Assembly (NCBI RefSeq): GCF_001854245.1
Contig: NZ_CP015381.1
Location: 1,360,001 to 1,424,000 of the forward strand
From: Desulfococcus multivorans
Lineage (GTDB): Bacteria; Desulfobacterota; Desulfobacteria; Desulfobacterales; Desulfococcaceae
DNA length: 64,000 bases
Direction: 5' to 3'
A model generated the notes under the pieces. That model was not told where the DNA came from. It worked only from the letters and a program-made list of their open reading frames with translations, and searched no databases. A program made the translations under genes and the position numbers. Positions 18,982-32,300 of the stretch are shown here, one piece after another. Position 1 is the first letter of the stretch; the number at the start of each line of letters is the position of its first letter.

Positions 18982-19260
18982 TCAATAGATGATCTTAAAA
19001 TCGATGAATCCCTCCCGCGCCTCATCCCATTTGACGTCGATATCATCGACACGGGCGCTGGGGGATCCTTTTTTACACCATTCCAGCATGGCGGCGACCG
19101 CTTCCTGGGTGCCTTCGAAAACCGCTTCCACCGTTCCCTCCGGCCGATTTTTCACCCACCCCTTGATCCCGTGAGCGACGGCGGCCCGATGGGTTTCCGC
19201 CCGAAAGAACACGCCCTGGACCTTTCCTGAAATAATGACATGAGCTCTGGTGCCTTTCAT
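18982..19260 (-). CDS. acyP: Acylphosphatase
   Basis: Small cytosolic hydrolase of carboxyl-phosphate bonds, 92 aa, the normal length. The phosphate loop GKVQGVFFR carries the catalytic Arg, and the catalytic Asn is in WVKNRPEGTVEAVFEG. GAGGAAAA lies directly before the ATG. It is the last gene of the long minus-strand run that includes ligA, which starts its 3' end 81 nt upstream. Confidence 0.93.
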   Translation of the reverse strand: MKGTRAHVIISGKVQGVFFRAETHRAAVAHGIKGWVKNRPEGTVEAVFEGTQEAVAAMLEWCKKGSPSARVDDIDVKWDEAREGFIDFKIIY

Positions 19261-19341
19261 TTTTCCTCCCTATGTTTCCGAGGTATACAGGGACAGACGC
19301 CCTGAACCGTTTTTCGTCAGCCCGGTTTCGGATTCCTGCGA

Positions 19342-22124
<2,783 letters not shown>

Positions 22125-22380
22125 CCTTGATTTCGTCGATGGTGTCATAGAACCAAAGAATATCTTCGATGGAAAGGCGGCCGGCCTTGACCGGCGCCCG
22201 TTCCGTTCCGTCTTTTTTTGTCAGGATCCGAGGACCGATCTGTACCTTGGGTTCCCCATCTCCATATTGGTTGATGGTTACGATCAAACCGGTTTCTTCA
22301 CATTTCCATTTCTTCAGAACTTTGTCTTTCGAGGGATCAAAAGCCATAACAACTCCTCAATACGGTGTTTGTTTCATGTG

Positions 22381-22456
22381 CTCAACTTTCGACTTTCGTA
22401 GGCCGTTTCCTCCCGGCACCGCTTTCCGGTCACCATCATGAAAGTCGAAAGTTGAG
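22381..22456. mobile_element. MITE-like element, copy B (76 bp), best preserved
   Basis: Perfect 17-bp terminal inverted repeats: CTCAACTTTCGACTTTC at 22381-22397 and its reverse complement at 22440-22456. The interior is shared with copy A. It is flanked on both sides by TCATGTG (22374-22380 and 22457-22463), a perfect 7-bp direct repeat. The right flank contains the TGA stop codon of glyS (minus strand), so the insertion sits exactly at the 3' end of that gene. No coding capacity; a transcript would fold into a hairpin. Confidence 0.88.
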
Positions 22457-24541
22457 TCATGTGGATATTTTGGAAAAATCGGCGAATCGTTCAAACATCT
22501 TTGCAATCTTTCGGAGCAGGGCAAGGCGGTTGTTGCGGCGCCCGATATGATCCGTCATCACCATAACGCCGTCGAAAAAGGCGTCCACCGGGTTCTTGAG
22601 GGATGCAATATCGAGGAGCGCCTCCTCGAAGCGGCCTTCCGACAACCGATGTTGAACACGGTCGTTTACGGTCTTGAAGGCGGAGAAAAGCCCGGATTCG
22701 CTATCGTGTTCGAACAGGCTTTCGTCCACTCCGGAAAGATCGGCTCCCTCGGCGTCGCTTTTTTTGATGATGTTCACAACCCGCTTGAAAGCCGCCGCCA
22801 GAAGATCGAAGTCGGTTTCGGCCTTGAGTTTCTCGAGAGCCGCAACGCGTTTCCAGACATGGGGAATATGATCGATGGAGATGTCGGTCACCGATGCGAT
22901 AACGTCCCTGGAATAACCGTCCTCTTCAAGGATGTGTGCCATACGTCCCTTCAGGAATCCGTAGACCGCGCCGGCGGTCTCTTCGGCAGGCCGCGTACTC
23001 ACGTCGGCGAAGGCGGCTACACTTCGATCAATCAGTGCTTCCAGGGAAAACGAGAAGTCGTAGGCGTTCATGATCTGCAGGATCCCTATGCCTTGACGTC
23101 TTAAAGCGTAGGGGTCGGAGGCGCCGGTGGGGGCCAACCCGATGCTGAAGCACCCGCAGATGGAATCGATCTTGTCGGCGACGGCGAGCGTCGCACCGGT
23201 CGGTGAAGAGGGTAGGGGCCCCCCGGAGTATGTGGGGCGATAATGTTCTTCAATGGCCGTCGCCACCGCATCCGGCTCTCCGGCGAGCGTGGCGTAGATG
23301 CGTCCCATGATGCCTTGGAGTTTGGGGAATTCGATCACTACCTGGCTGACCAGGTCTGCTTTGCATAGCCGGGCTGCCCGGGAAACGTCCGCCTTGAGGT
23401 CGCCATCAAGGACAGTGGTGTCGGCGATGAATTCGGCCAGTTGCTGAACGCGCCGGCATTTGTCGTAAACGGAACCCAATTGGGCCTGAAAAAGAACCTT
23501 TTTCAGCTTCTCGACCCATTTCTCCATGGGAGTGGCCGTATCCCCTTTGAAGAAGAAATTTGCGTCGGAAAGTCGGGCTCGGATGACGCGTTCGTGGCCG
23601 GTGGTTACCAACGCCATATCCCGCGCTCGAGTATTGTTGACAACGATAAAACAGGGCAGGAGTTTCCGTTGATCATCCACCACTGCAAAATATTTTTGAT
23701 GTTCTCGCATGGCGGTGATGAGTACCTCGTCCGGAACCTCCAGAAAGCGGTCGTCGAATCTGCCGACCGAAACCACCGGAAACTCGATGAGATTCTTGAC
23801 CGTATCAATCAGTTCCGCATCCGGGAGAATGACGCCGCCCAACGCCTTGGCCGTCCGGGAAATTTCCTCTGCGACGTGTTTTCGGCGCTCGTCAAGATCC
23901 GCTATCACGTCCGCGCGTCTCAACGCATCGATATATTCGCCGGGATGATTGATCCGGATCTTGCCGGGGTGCATGAAACGATGTCCACAGGTTTGGTTTC
24001 CGCTTTGTACGTCTCCGTAAACAAAGGGGATGACATCATTGCCGAGAAGGGCGAGGATCCACCTGACGGGACGGGCGAAGGTCACGTTCAGTTCACCCCA
24101 TTTCATGCTTTTGGGGAAGGGTATCGCTGCTATGACGTCCGGTAGTATGCCGGACAGAATTTCCCGGGTAGGGCGGATCGTCTCGATCTTATCGGCGCAG
24201 AGATAACTCCCTTTGTCCGTTTCCTTGATGCGGAGGTCGTCAATGGAAACCCCGGCTTTTTCGGCGAATTTGACGGCGGCCATGGTCGGCTTCCCGGCAT
24301 CGTCGAAGCCGATCTTCCGCGGGGGGCCGGTCAGTTCCGTCACGAGAGGTGTCTGAGCGGCCGCCACATCGACGATTTCAACGGCAAGTCTTCTCGGGGT
24401 GCCGTAAACGATTGCGGCGCCGTGTGTGATGCGGGCATGGGTCAGCTGCCCCGTCATCAATGCGGAAAAGGCCTGCAAGGCGGGCTCGATATAGCCGGCC
24501 GGGAGTTCTTCCGTTCCGATTTCAATTAATAACGTATCCAT
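22457..24541 (-). CDS. glyS: Glycine-tRNA ligase beta subunit
   Basis: Beta chain of the alpha2beta2 glycyl-tRNA synthetase, involved in tRNA recognition; 694 aa. It begins MDTLLIEIGTEELPAGY, as the family does, contains the HD-like central region and YRPTYSGGPLP motif, and ends in an anticodon-binding-like helical domain. The start ATG 24541 has AAAGGGA upstream and lies 2 nt after the glyQ stop; the open frame further upstream reads into glyQ. Its TGA stop lies within the target duplication of MITE copy B. Confidence 0.97.
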   Translation of the reverse strand: MDTLLIEIGTEELPAGYIEPALQAFSALMTGQLTHARITHGAAIVYGTPRRLAVEIVDVAAAQTPLVTELTGPPRKIGFDDAGKPTMAAVKFAEKAGVSIDDLRIKETDKGSYLCADKIETIRPTREILSGILPDVIAAIPFPKSMKWGELNVTFARPVRWILALLGNDVIPFVYGDVQSGNQTCGHRFMHPGKIRINHPGEYIDALRRADVIADLDERRKHVAEEISRTAKALGGVILPDAELIDTVKNLIEFPVVSVGRFDDRFLEVPDEVLITAMREHQKYFAVVDDQRKLLPCFIVVNNTRARDMALVTTGHERVIRARLSDANFFFKGDTATPMEKWVEKLKKVLFQAQLGSVYDKCRRVQQLAEFIADTTVLDGDLKADVSRAARLCKADLVSQVVIEFPKLQGIMGRIYATLAGEPDAVATAIEEHYRPTYSGGPLPSSPTGATLAVADKIDSICGCFSIGLAPTGASDPYALRRQGIGILQIMNAYDFSFSLEALIDRSVAAFADVSTRPAEETAGAVYGFLKGRMAHILEEDGYSRDVIASVTDISIDHIPHVWKRVAALEKLKAETDFDLLAAAFKRVVNIIKKSDAEGADLSGVDESLFEHDSESGLFSAFKTVNDRVQHRLSEGRFEEALLDIASLKNPVDAFFDGVMVMTDHIGRRNNRLALLRKIAKMFERFADFSKIST

Positions 24542-24543
24542 TT

Positions 24544-25416
24544 TTATCCCTTTTGCAGTAACGGGAAACCCATCTCTTCCCGTTGTTTCAGGTATGCTTT
24601 GGCACAGGCCCGGGTCAGATTTCGTATTCTCGCGATGTATCCGGTCCTTTCGGTCACGCTGATGGCACCGCGGGCATCCAGCAGGTTGAAGGTATGAGAG
24701 CATTTCAGACAGTATTCGTAAGCGGGAAGTACCAGGGATTGTTGAATGATGCGCTCGGCTTCGGCCTCGTAAGCATTGAAAAACCTGAAGAGCATGTCAA
24801 CGTCGGCCACCTCGAAATTGTAGGTCGATTGCTCTACCTCCTGCTGGTGATGGACGCGACCGTAAGTGATTCGGTCATTCCATTTCAGATCGTAAACATT
24901 GTCCACCCCTTGTAGATACATGGCGATGCGCTCGAGACCATACGTCAGTTCCACCGGAATGGGATGAAGCTCGATGCTGCCGCAAAGCTGAAAATAAGTG
25001 AACTGAGTGATTTCCATACCGTCCAGCCAGACCTCCCATCCCAGGCCGGACGCACCCAGGGTAGGGGATTCCCAGTCATCTTCCACGAACCGGATATCGT
25101 GCTCCAGGTAGTCGATACCCAGGCGCTTCAGACTTTCCAGGTAGAGCGCCTGAATGTCATCCGGAGAGGGTTTCAATATGACCTGATACTGGTAGTAATG
25201 CTGCAGCCGATTGGGATTTTCACCATATCTTCCGTCCGTCGGACGCCGTGACGGCTGAACGTAGGCAACGTTCCACGGCTCCGGCCCGAGTGACTTCAGA
25301 AGGGTATTGTGGTGAAAGGTCCCGGCACCTACCTCCAGATCGTAGGGCTGGGTCACGACGCATCCCTTTTGCCCCCAATAGGTATTGAGTGATTGAATAA
25401 TATCCTGAAAATTCAT
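24544..25416 (-). CDS. glyQ: Glycine-tRNA ligase alpha subunit
   Basis: Catalytic alpha chain of glycyl-tRNA synthetase, 290 aa, a class II enzyme core. Typical motifs are [55 protein letters not shown] and [28 protein letters not shown] lies 7 nt before the ATG. Followed at once by glyS. No glycine riboswitch was recognised upstream. Confidence 0.98.
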   Translation of the reverse strand: MNFQDIIQSLNTYWGQKGCVVTQPYDLEVGAGTFHHNTLLKSLGPEPWNVAYVQPSRRPTDGRYGENPNRLQHYYQYQVILKPSPDDIQALYLESLKRLGIDYLEHDIRFVEDDWESPTLGASGLGWEVWLDGMEITQFTYFQLCGSIELHPIPVELTYGLERIAMYLQGVDNVYDLKWNDRITYGRVHHQQEVEQSTYNFEVADVDMLFRFFNAYEAEAERIIQQSLVLPAYEYCLKCSHTFNLLDARGAISVTERTGYIARIRNLTRACAKAYLKQREEMGFPLLQKG

Positions 25417-25520
25417 TATGTTACCTCATTGAATGGTCGTTTGATATCAGCCGCTCGCCCCCGGTCCGGAATCTTGGATCACCCGGCACTGAAAACGGTG
25501 CAACGTCGGGATGGGTTTTG

Positions 25521-26585
25521 CTATCGACAGCTGTACAGGAGGCCGTCCGAATCGATTTTCACATCCAGGAGACGAGCGTCCTGCCGTTCGGTCAGGATCT
25601 TTTCCCACACATCCCTAAGCCTGTCAATATGTGCCGTTTGCCCCAACGCCCACATGCATCCCCCGCCGCCCGCGCCGGTAAATCGGGCGCCGCAGCCTTC
25701 CTCCCGGGCGGCGTCGGCAAGTCTGTCCGCAGTAACGTCCATAACCTCGGGGGTCATCTCTTTTCTGATCAGGGTTTCACGGTTCATGGCTTCGACGGCA
25801 TCCTGAATGTCCTGCCGTTTGAGCGCATCGGTGAATTTTTGCGTGCAATGGATGATTTCCGCCCACCGGTCTCGGTTGTTTCCGGATATGAATGCCTTTA
25901 CCCAACTCTGATTGATGTTCTTCGACTCGTGAGGAATCCCGCAGTAGGCAAGCAGGAGATGGTTTTCAAAATCCTGGAGGGCGCTCTTCCTGAAGATGGC
26001 GTCCTTTTCGAACACAGCCTCCTTGACACGCCCATGCCACCGCCAGGCGTTGATCCCGCCGTAGGCCGCGGCCAATTGGTCCTGGAGGCCGCAGGGAACG
26101 CCGGCGACGCTTTCCTCCAGGGCATGGGCCAGAATTGCGATCTCACGGCGGTAGAGTTGCCGGGAAACGCCGATGCGGGTGAGAACGTTCGAAAATGCCG
26201 CAATAAGGGCGACGGCGGCGACGGACGAACCGCCCAGTCCGCTTCGTGGAGGAGAGGTCGAGTCTATCCGGATGTGGACGCCTTCGGCTTGGAAATAGGC
26301 TGCGATGGCGAATATCAGACCCATGGGATGGTCAAAAGGAGCGCTGTCGACGGGGTACTCGGCATCGGCAAAGCCTGTTGACGAGACCTTGACCACGGGT
26401 GCATCATAGGGCAGCAGTCGGACGTGCGTTCTCAGGTCTATCGCGATGTTGAACGTCGACGGGTTGAGGTGACGAAGCGGATAATAGAAGGTGCTGATAT
26501 CCAAGGTGCCACCCATGTCGATTCGACAGGGCGCGGAGGTCTTCACCGATTCCGATTCCAAATAACGCTTCAGATTAACCGACAT
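25521..26585 (-). CDS. GHMP-family sugar kinase, heptose 7-phosphate kinase-like
   Basis: Small-molecule kinase of 354 aa. It has the GHMP ATP loop PPRSGLGGSSVAAVALI near residue 115-130, a substrate part with GGTLDI at the N-terminus and the C-terminal GARFTGAGGGGCMWAL motif. This combination resembles D-glycero-D-manno-heptose 7-phosphate kinases (HddA) used in heptose sugar synthesis for the envelope, but other sugar kinases share it. ATG 26585 is chosen (AAGGAAGG upstream). It overlaps the recO 3' end by 11 nt, so coupling is likely. Confidence 0.8.
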   Translation of the reverse strand: MSVNLKRYLESESVKTSAPCRIDMGGTLDISTFYYPLRHLNPSTFNIAIDLRTHVRLLPYDAPVVKVSSTGFADAEYPVDSAPFDHPMGLIFAIAAYFQAEGVHIRIDSTSPPRSGLGGSSVAAVALIAAFSNVLTRIGVSRQLYRREIAILAHALEESVAGVPCGLQDQLAAAYGGINAWRWHGRVKEAVFEKDAIFRKSALQDFENHLLLAYCGIPHESKNINQSWVKAFISGNNRDRWAEIIHCTQKFTDALKRQDIQDAVEAMNRETLIRKEMTPEVMDVTADRLADAAREEGCGARFTGAGGGGCMWALGQTAHIDRLRDVWEKILTERQDARLLDVKIDSDGLLYSCR

Positions 26586-27378
26586 GATAACTGCATCCTT
26601 CCTTTTTTCTATTCCGAATATGTTTGAGAAACACCAGACTCCGGGGGGCATGCCCAAGATGATGGGGGAGGAACGCCTCGAGAAAACAAGCGCATTCTTC
26701 CAGTAAATCCCGGGTGAACCGGATCCGTGACGCTTTGAGGATATCCGCCGTTTCCAACCAGAGCAAAATCTTGACCGCCCCCTTTGAAAGCCGGTACGGC
26801 CCGAGGGTTCGTGAGACGCAATCCCCGCAGATCAAGCCGCCGGATAAGATGTCGACGGCAAGCCCACGGGGAGAGACGTCATCGAGGTGTGTCCTGCAGG
26901 TCTGACAATGGGTCAATTCCGGGAAAAACCCGGAGAGCCTGGTGAATTTCAGCTGGAAAAGCACATGGAGAACCGCTTTGTCCATCATGTCCCGGTCGAG
27001 CGCGGTTAGAGCCTGGTGGAGAAGCGGATAGCCGTTGGGTTTCTGGACGGCGCCTTCCTCCGGGACGATGCCGGCTATTTCGCTCCAATAGCTGGCATAG
27101 GCCGTCTTACGAAGATCGGTGCGGATTGTTGCCAGAGGATCCACCAGGACAGCCTCGGAGAGCAACGAAAGGTTGCCGGATCTGGTTTTCAACACGACCT
27201 TGAGCACGCTGAGGGGCTCAAGCGTACCCGAAAAGCGTCGGGCGTCTTTTCGGGCGGATTTGGCGAATACGGAGATCTTGCCGTGGTCCGGCGTGAACAA
27301 CGTCAGGATCAAGTCATGATCGCCGTAAGGGATTCTCCGGAGCATGATTGCCGATGTGGAAAAATTCTCCATTTTCAA
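26575..27378 (-). CDS. recO: DNA repair protein RecO
   Basis: Loads RecA at gaps with RecF/RecR. The 267-aa protein has the N-terminal OB fold (TSAIMLRRIPYGDHDLILTLF and GKISVFAKSARK), a helical domain, and a zinc-like CQTC / CGDC pair in the C-terminal half. The usual length is 230-270 aa. The gene is followed by the overlapping GHMP kinase and preceded by surA after 45 nt. Confidence 0.93.
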   Translation of the reverse strand: MKMENFSTSAIMLRRIPYGDHDLILTLFTPDHGKISVFAKSARKDARRFSGTLEPLSVLKVVLKTRSGNLSLLSEAVLVDPLATIRTDLRKTAYASYWSEIAGIVPEEGAVQKPNGYPLLHQALTALDRDMMDKAVLHVLFQLKFTRLSGFFPELTHCQTCRTHLDDVSPRGLAVDILSGGLICGDCVSRTLGPYRLSKGAVKILLWLETADILKASRIRFTRDLLEECACFLEAFLPHHLGHAPRSLVFLKHIRNRKKEGCSYHVG

Positions 27379-27423
27379 CTTTTTGAAAAAACAGGAAAAA
27401 TAACCGAATGCTGTCGCCCCGGT

Positions 27424-28443
27424 TTAACGGATAATCTTGATCAGGGATTTTTCCCTCAAATCTGAAAGCCAGGATTGAAATTCCTTGTTGACGACTTCGT
27501 TGTAAAGCTTTTCTTCGATCTCCGGTGCAGCTTCTTCAAGGGATCTCCCCGGGGAGTTGGTGATGTTTTCGATATAAAACAGCTGATATCCCTGGGGTGT
27601 TTCCAGAATATCGGTGATATCGCCGGCGTCCTTGTCGGCGAGAATGGACTGAAGCGTCTCGTTGATTTCTCTGAATTCAAACTCTCCGAGATATCCCCCC
27701 TTTTCGGCCATGGGCGATTCCGAATGTCGTCCGGCCAGGTCGGCAAAGGATTTTCCCGCAAGAAATTCCTCTCGGATGGACGCCATTTTTTCTCTTACAG
27801 CCGCTTTTTCGGCCTCATCGGCCAGTGGAGAGACCGTCAGGATAATGTTTCTGAGGTGATATTTTTTTTCGAAACGATACTCATCGGCATGGGTTTCGAA
27901 ATAATCGGCGATGTCGTCTTTGGTGATCACGATTTTGGATTTGACTTCCAGATTGACCAACTTGGTCCTGAGGATCTGCTCTTTTACACGCGTCCGGTAT
28001 TCGGGGAGGGTCATCCCCTGCTGTTTGAGGGCCTCGATCAGGTCTTCTTCGGTTCTGAACCCCCGTTCCTTGATCCGTTCGACGGCGTTGTCGATCTCTT
28101 TTTCGCTCACCGTGATATTGAGCCGTTTGATCTCCTGGTCGGTAAGCTTCTTGTCGATCAACTGGTTGAGAACATCCTCCCTCAGTTTGTATTGTGCCGC
28201 GATTTCCTGATCCCCGGTGTACCCAAGAGCGTGCATACGCTCCAGATAAGGGATCATTTCCCGGTTCAGTTCATACAGGGAAATCACATCATCATTAACC
28301 ACCGCGGCGATGCGGTCGATGATCTTGGATTCCGCCCGGGCGTCCGATGTGCCGACGATCAGCAGATAAAGCCCAACGAAGACGGCAAGGTATACCCCAC
28401 ACCCGATAAACCGTTTGCAGGGAATGATTTTTTCTTTGAACAT
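27424..28443 (-). CDS. SurA-like periplasmic chaperone / peptidyl-prolyl isomerase
   Basis: Helps outer-membrane proteins fold in the periplasm. From ATG 28443 it has 339 aa: a signal segment (about residues 8-35, ending DARA), a SurA N-terminal chaperone domain (IDRIAAVVNDDVISLYEL onward) and one parvulin domain (about 190-295; HLRNIILTV, FADLAGRHSESP, GGYLGEF). E. coli SurA has two parvulin domains, so this is a single-parvulin form. The frame is open upstream but overlaps the preceding gene. A second SurA-type protein is encoded just upstream. Confidence 0.9.
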   Translation of the reverse strand: MFKEKIIPCKRFIGCGVYLAVFVGLYLLIVGTSDARAESKIIDRIAAVVNDDVISLYELNREMIPYLERMHALGYTGDQEIAAQYKLREDVLNQLIDKKLTDQEIKRLNITVSEKEIDNAVERIKERGFRTEEDLIEALKQQGMTLPEYRTRVKEQILRTKLVNLEVKSKIVITKDDIADYFETHADEYRFEKKYHLRNIILTVSPLADEAEKAAVREKMASIREEFLAGKSFADLAGRHSESPMAEKGGYLGEFEFREINETLQSILADKDAGDITDILETPQGYQLFYIENITNSPGRSLEEAAPEIEEKLYNEVVNKEFQSWLSDLREKSLIKIIR

Positions 28444-28450
28444 TTGTGTC

Positions 28451-29107
28451 TCACTTGGATGAAATTGTCGGTTGCCGGTTAAGGATATGGTGCACTGCCG
28501 CGTCATTGACGTCGACAGGATATTTCCGCCGAAGCTTCCTGATCCAGGAAGGATAGGCGGCTTCCACACCGTCTCTTTGTAATCGTTCTTCCGTCTTTCT
28601 GTCAACATCGGCGACTCCGGGAGCAACGATTTCCGGGATAGCGATATCCTTTTGGAGCAGTTTGTCGATGAGCAGCCGTGTTTTCAGCTCGTTACGCCAA
28701 CTCCGGAAGGAAACGGCGGATTCCAGAAGGGTCTTTTCGAATTCCCCCGGCGGATAGGCTTGTTGAATAGCCTGAACGGCGGCCTCCGTCTCCTGGGGCG
28801 ATATACGGATTCCCGTCTCCCGCGCTCTCTCCAGCATGACGGCCCGAATCATGAGTTCCTTGAAAATATCCTGTCTGACCTGCTTCCACAACACGGGATC
28901 TGCGATAGCATCGCCGTAGGCGATTTTCTGAAAATCGAAGGACTGATCGAAATCTGCTTCGGTCAGGACGGTCCCGCCGATTCGAATGAGATACGCCGAC
29001 GTTTCGGTTGGATTTTCCGGGGAGCATCCAACGCACGAACATTCAAGAGCGATGATGAATATGAGAAAAAGAAGGGGATTCGCTTTTAGGCGGGATTTCG
29101 GAGCCAT
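28451..29107 (-). CDS. Lipoprotein with SurA N-terminal-like domain
   Basis: A 218-aa protein starting with a hydrophobic segment (about 10-25) and a lipobox-like CVGC, so probably a lipoprotein. The rest is the helical chaperone domain of SurA/PrsA type (IGGTVLTEADFDQSF, LLIDKLLQKDIAI) without any parvulin domain. It is 7 nt upstream of surA and probably works with it in outer-membrane protein folding. The role is inferred from family and position. Confidence 0.78.
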   Translation of the reverse strand: MAPKSRLKANPLLFLIFIIALECSCVGCSPENPTETSAYLIRIGGTVLTEADFDQSFDFQKIAYGDAIADPVLWKQVRQDIFKELMIRAVMLERARETGIRISPQETEAAVQAIQQAYPPGEFEKTLLESAVSFRSWRNELKTRLLIDKLLQKDIAIPEIVAPGVADVDRKTEERLQRDGVEAAYPSWIRKLRRKYPVDVNDAAVHHILNRQPTISSK

Positions 29108-29349
29108 GCCTCACTTGTGTTTCTTGTACTTGGGGTTACAATCAAAAAAACATTGTGGAACCGGAATTCGACGGCGTCCTCGTGTTGACGTTTCCATTGC
29201 GGAGGGGCCGGGTGTGCTTCCTGCGGTATCCGGAAAAGGATGGCGGGCGATGTCCTTCTCCCGTCTTCAGGCATGAAGGCTCAGACGGCATCCGGCATTG
29301 TGACCTGAACACCAGCGGTTGTTCGCGGTTCGCCGGAGGGTCGAATCGT

Positions 29350-32300
29350 TCAGCCGTTAACACGCCGGGTAATTTCTTTCAAGATATTTTTTGTTTGGGT
29401 CAGCCGGCTGCCGATGGAATGGCCGGAAAGCTTCACTTTCAGGATCTGGTCAGGCGTAAAGGTGAATCGGTCGGACCGTTCGGTGATCAGGTCTACTATA
29501 CCGAAGGGATTTTTCTGGTGCGCTTCGGAAAAGTGGATTGACAGCGCGTTTTCCAGAAAATCGAGGCGCTTGACGCCGGCTTTTGTCGCAAGGATTTTCA
29601 GCATCATCTTGAGAAGAAGGTTTCCGGTTTCATCGGGCATGGAGCCGAAACGATCGATCAATTCCGTCCGAAAATCGGAGATCTCCTTCAGGGTGCTCAT
29701 CTTTGACAGGCGCCGATAGGTGTTCAAGCGCTGATCAATATCCGGGATATAACCCTCGGAAATGAAAAAGGACATGGGAATGTTGATTTCCGGCTCCAGG
29801 GGCGTCGATATCGGCTCTCCTTTCAACTCGGCGACGGCATCCTCCATCAGCTTCAGAAACATGTCGTACCCGACGGCGGCGATATGACCCGACTGGGAGG
29901 CGCCTAAAATGGTGCCGCCGCCTCGGATTTTCAAATCGCTCATGGCGATCTGGAACCCCGATCCCAGATCACTGTGCTCCATCAATACCTTCAGGCGCTT
30001 CTGTGCGTCTTTGCTGAGGCTGCTCTCTTCCGGAATGAAGAGATACGCGAAGGCCTGCTCCTCGCCCCGTCCGACACGTCCTCTGAGCTGATAAATCTGG
30101 GCAAGGCCCAAACGATCGGCGTGGTTGACCAGGATGGTGTTGGCCGCCGGGACGTCGAGACCGGATTCAATGATGGTCGTGCAGATCAGCATATCGATTT
30201 CCTGGTAGAGAAAGCGCAGCATGACTTTTTCGAGAAGATCTTCACCCATTCTGCCGTGGGCGATGTCCAGGCGGGCTTCGGGAACGATTTTTCTGAGCCG
30301 ATCCGCCATCCGGTCAATGGTTTGGATGTTGTTGTGAACAAAGAAGATTTGTCCCTTCCGCTTCAGTTCCTTCCGGACGGCGTCCCGGATAATGCTGTCT
30401 TCGAGTTCCGAGATGTAGGTGATGATGGGCCGGCGCTGCTCCGGTGGGGTCGAGATGACGGAGATGTCGCGGATTCCCGTCAATGACATGTGCAGTGTTC
30501 TCGGAATAGGGGTGGCGGTCAATGCCAGCACGTCCACGGTGCTTCGAAAGGATTTCAGCCGTTCCTTGTGCTTGACCCCGAAACGCTGTTCCTCATCGAG
30601 AATGATCAACCCCAGGTCTCTGAAGGCAATGTCTTTCTGAAGCAGTCGATGGGTTCCGATCACGATATCCACGCTGCCGGCGGCAACGCCTTCGACGATC
30701 GTTCGCTGTTCCTTCATCGAGCGAAACCGGCTCAGGCATGCGATGTTGATGGGGTAGTTCTGAAACCGTTGGGAAAAGGTTTCGAAATGCTGTTCCGCCA
30801 ACACTGTTGTGGGCACCAGTATCGCCACCTGTTTCTGGTTGAAAACGGCCACGTAAGCGGCCCGAAGAGCGACCTCGGTCTTGCCGTATCCCACATCCCC
30901 GCAGATGAGGCGGTCCATGGCGGTTTCTCTCCGCATATCATCGAGCACATCCTCAATGGCTCTGGTCTGGTCAGGGGTTTCGTCAAAAGGAAATCCGGCT
31001 TCAAATTCCGCGAGATCAACGGTGGCCAGGTTGAACGCGAATCCTTTGTTTACTGAACGTTCCGCATAGATGTTCAGCAGATCTCCCGCGATCTTCTCGA
31101 CCGATTTCTTGACGTTGCTTTTGACCGCGTTCCATGAGTTTCCACCCATTTTGTCCAGAATGGGTTCGATACCGTCGATGCCCATATATTTCTGGATCGC
31201 GTTCATGCGGTCCACCGGCAGATAAAGCTTGTCGTCATCCTTGTAGAGGATCTCGAGAAAATCGTTGGCCATCCGGTTGAGGGTCAGCTTTTTAAGCCCT
31301 TGATATCGGCCGATGCCGTGCTCCGAATGGACGACGAGATCACCGGTTTTCAGTTCCTCCAGGGAGAGCAGCTCTGTCCGGACCTTTCGGGGAGGCGTCT
31401 TTCTCCTGGGGGCGGAGGGGCCGAAAATATCCTTTTCCGCAACGACCGAAAAAGCCTCCGAAGGCCATGTGAATCCGGACGAAAGCCGGCCCTTGAGAAG
31501 GTAGACCCCGCCCTTGACTTTTCGTGTTTCCGGGAACGCCTCCAGCGAGGTGGGCGCGATGCCGTAAGGGGCGAGAAGGGCGGTCAGCCGTGAGGCGCGG
31601 GCTTTGTTGTCGCAGACGAAAACCGTTGTCAGATCATTTTTCCGCTGTTCACCGATCCAGTCCGGCAAGGGAGAAAAGGGCTGTTCGCTTTCCCTGGTGC
31701 GAACGAGCTTTTCCCTGAAGAACGTCGTGTCCGATATGGAAAAATGGTATCGAGCCGCCATGTCGGAACCGGAAGAGGCGGTGAGCGGCAGAAGTCTCAA
31801 ATCCAGACGACGCCTGCCGGCGAGACGCTCCCGGATGTCCGCCCATTCGAGATAGAGTTCCCGGGGCGCCACGCATATCCTGTTGTCGGCATTCGCCGCG
31901 GCGAAGCTTTCCGCGGCCTGGGTAAGAGCCTCCTCTGCCGCGGTTCTGAGCTCCGCGGGCTCGGCCAGGACAAAGAGCGTGTCGGGGGGGATGTATTCGA
32001 AAAGGGTGTCCAGCCGGGGGTAGACGAGGGGCAAAAGTCCTTCGATTCCCGGGAAATGCCCCTTCGTTTTGATGTTGTCGATAAGCTCCCGGGTGCGACC
32101 GGCAGGGATGTTCAGCCGGTTTGCCTGCTTCCGGATTCCGGCGATGATATCGTTGATTTTATCCGGTTTCAGGATGGCTTCCTTTGCCGGAAGGATGACG
32201 ACCTCCTCGACCGCATGGCGTGTGCGTTGGTTTGTGGATGAGAAAAAACGGAGAGATTCAACGAGGTCGCCGAACATTTCGATGCGGACCGGCTCTGGAT

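Noticed and set aside
27475-28482. Plus-strand frame of 335 codons
   Set aside because: Antisense shadow of the SurA-like gene.
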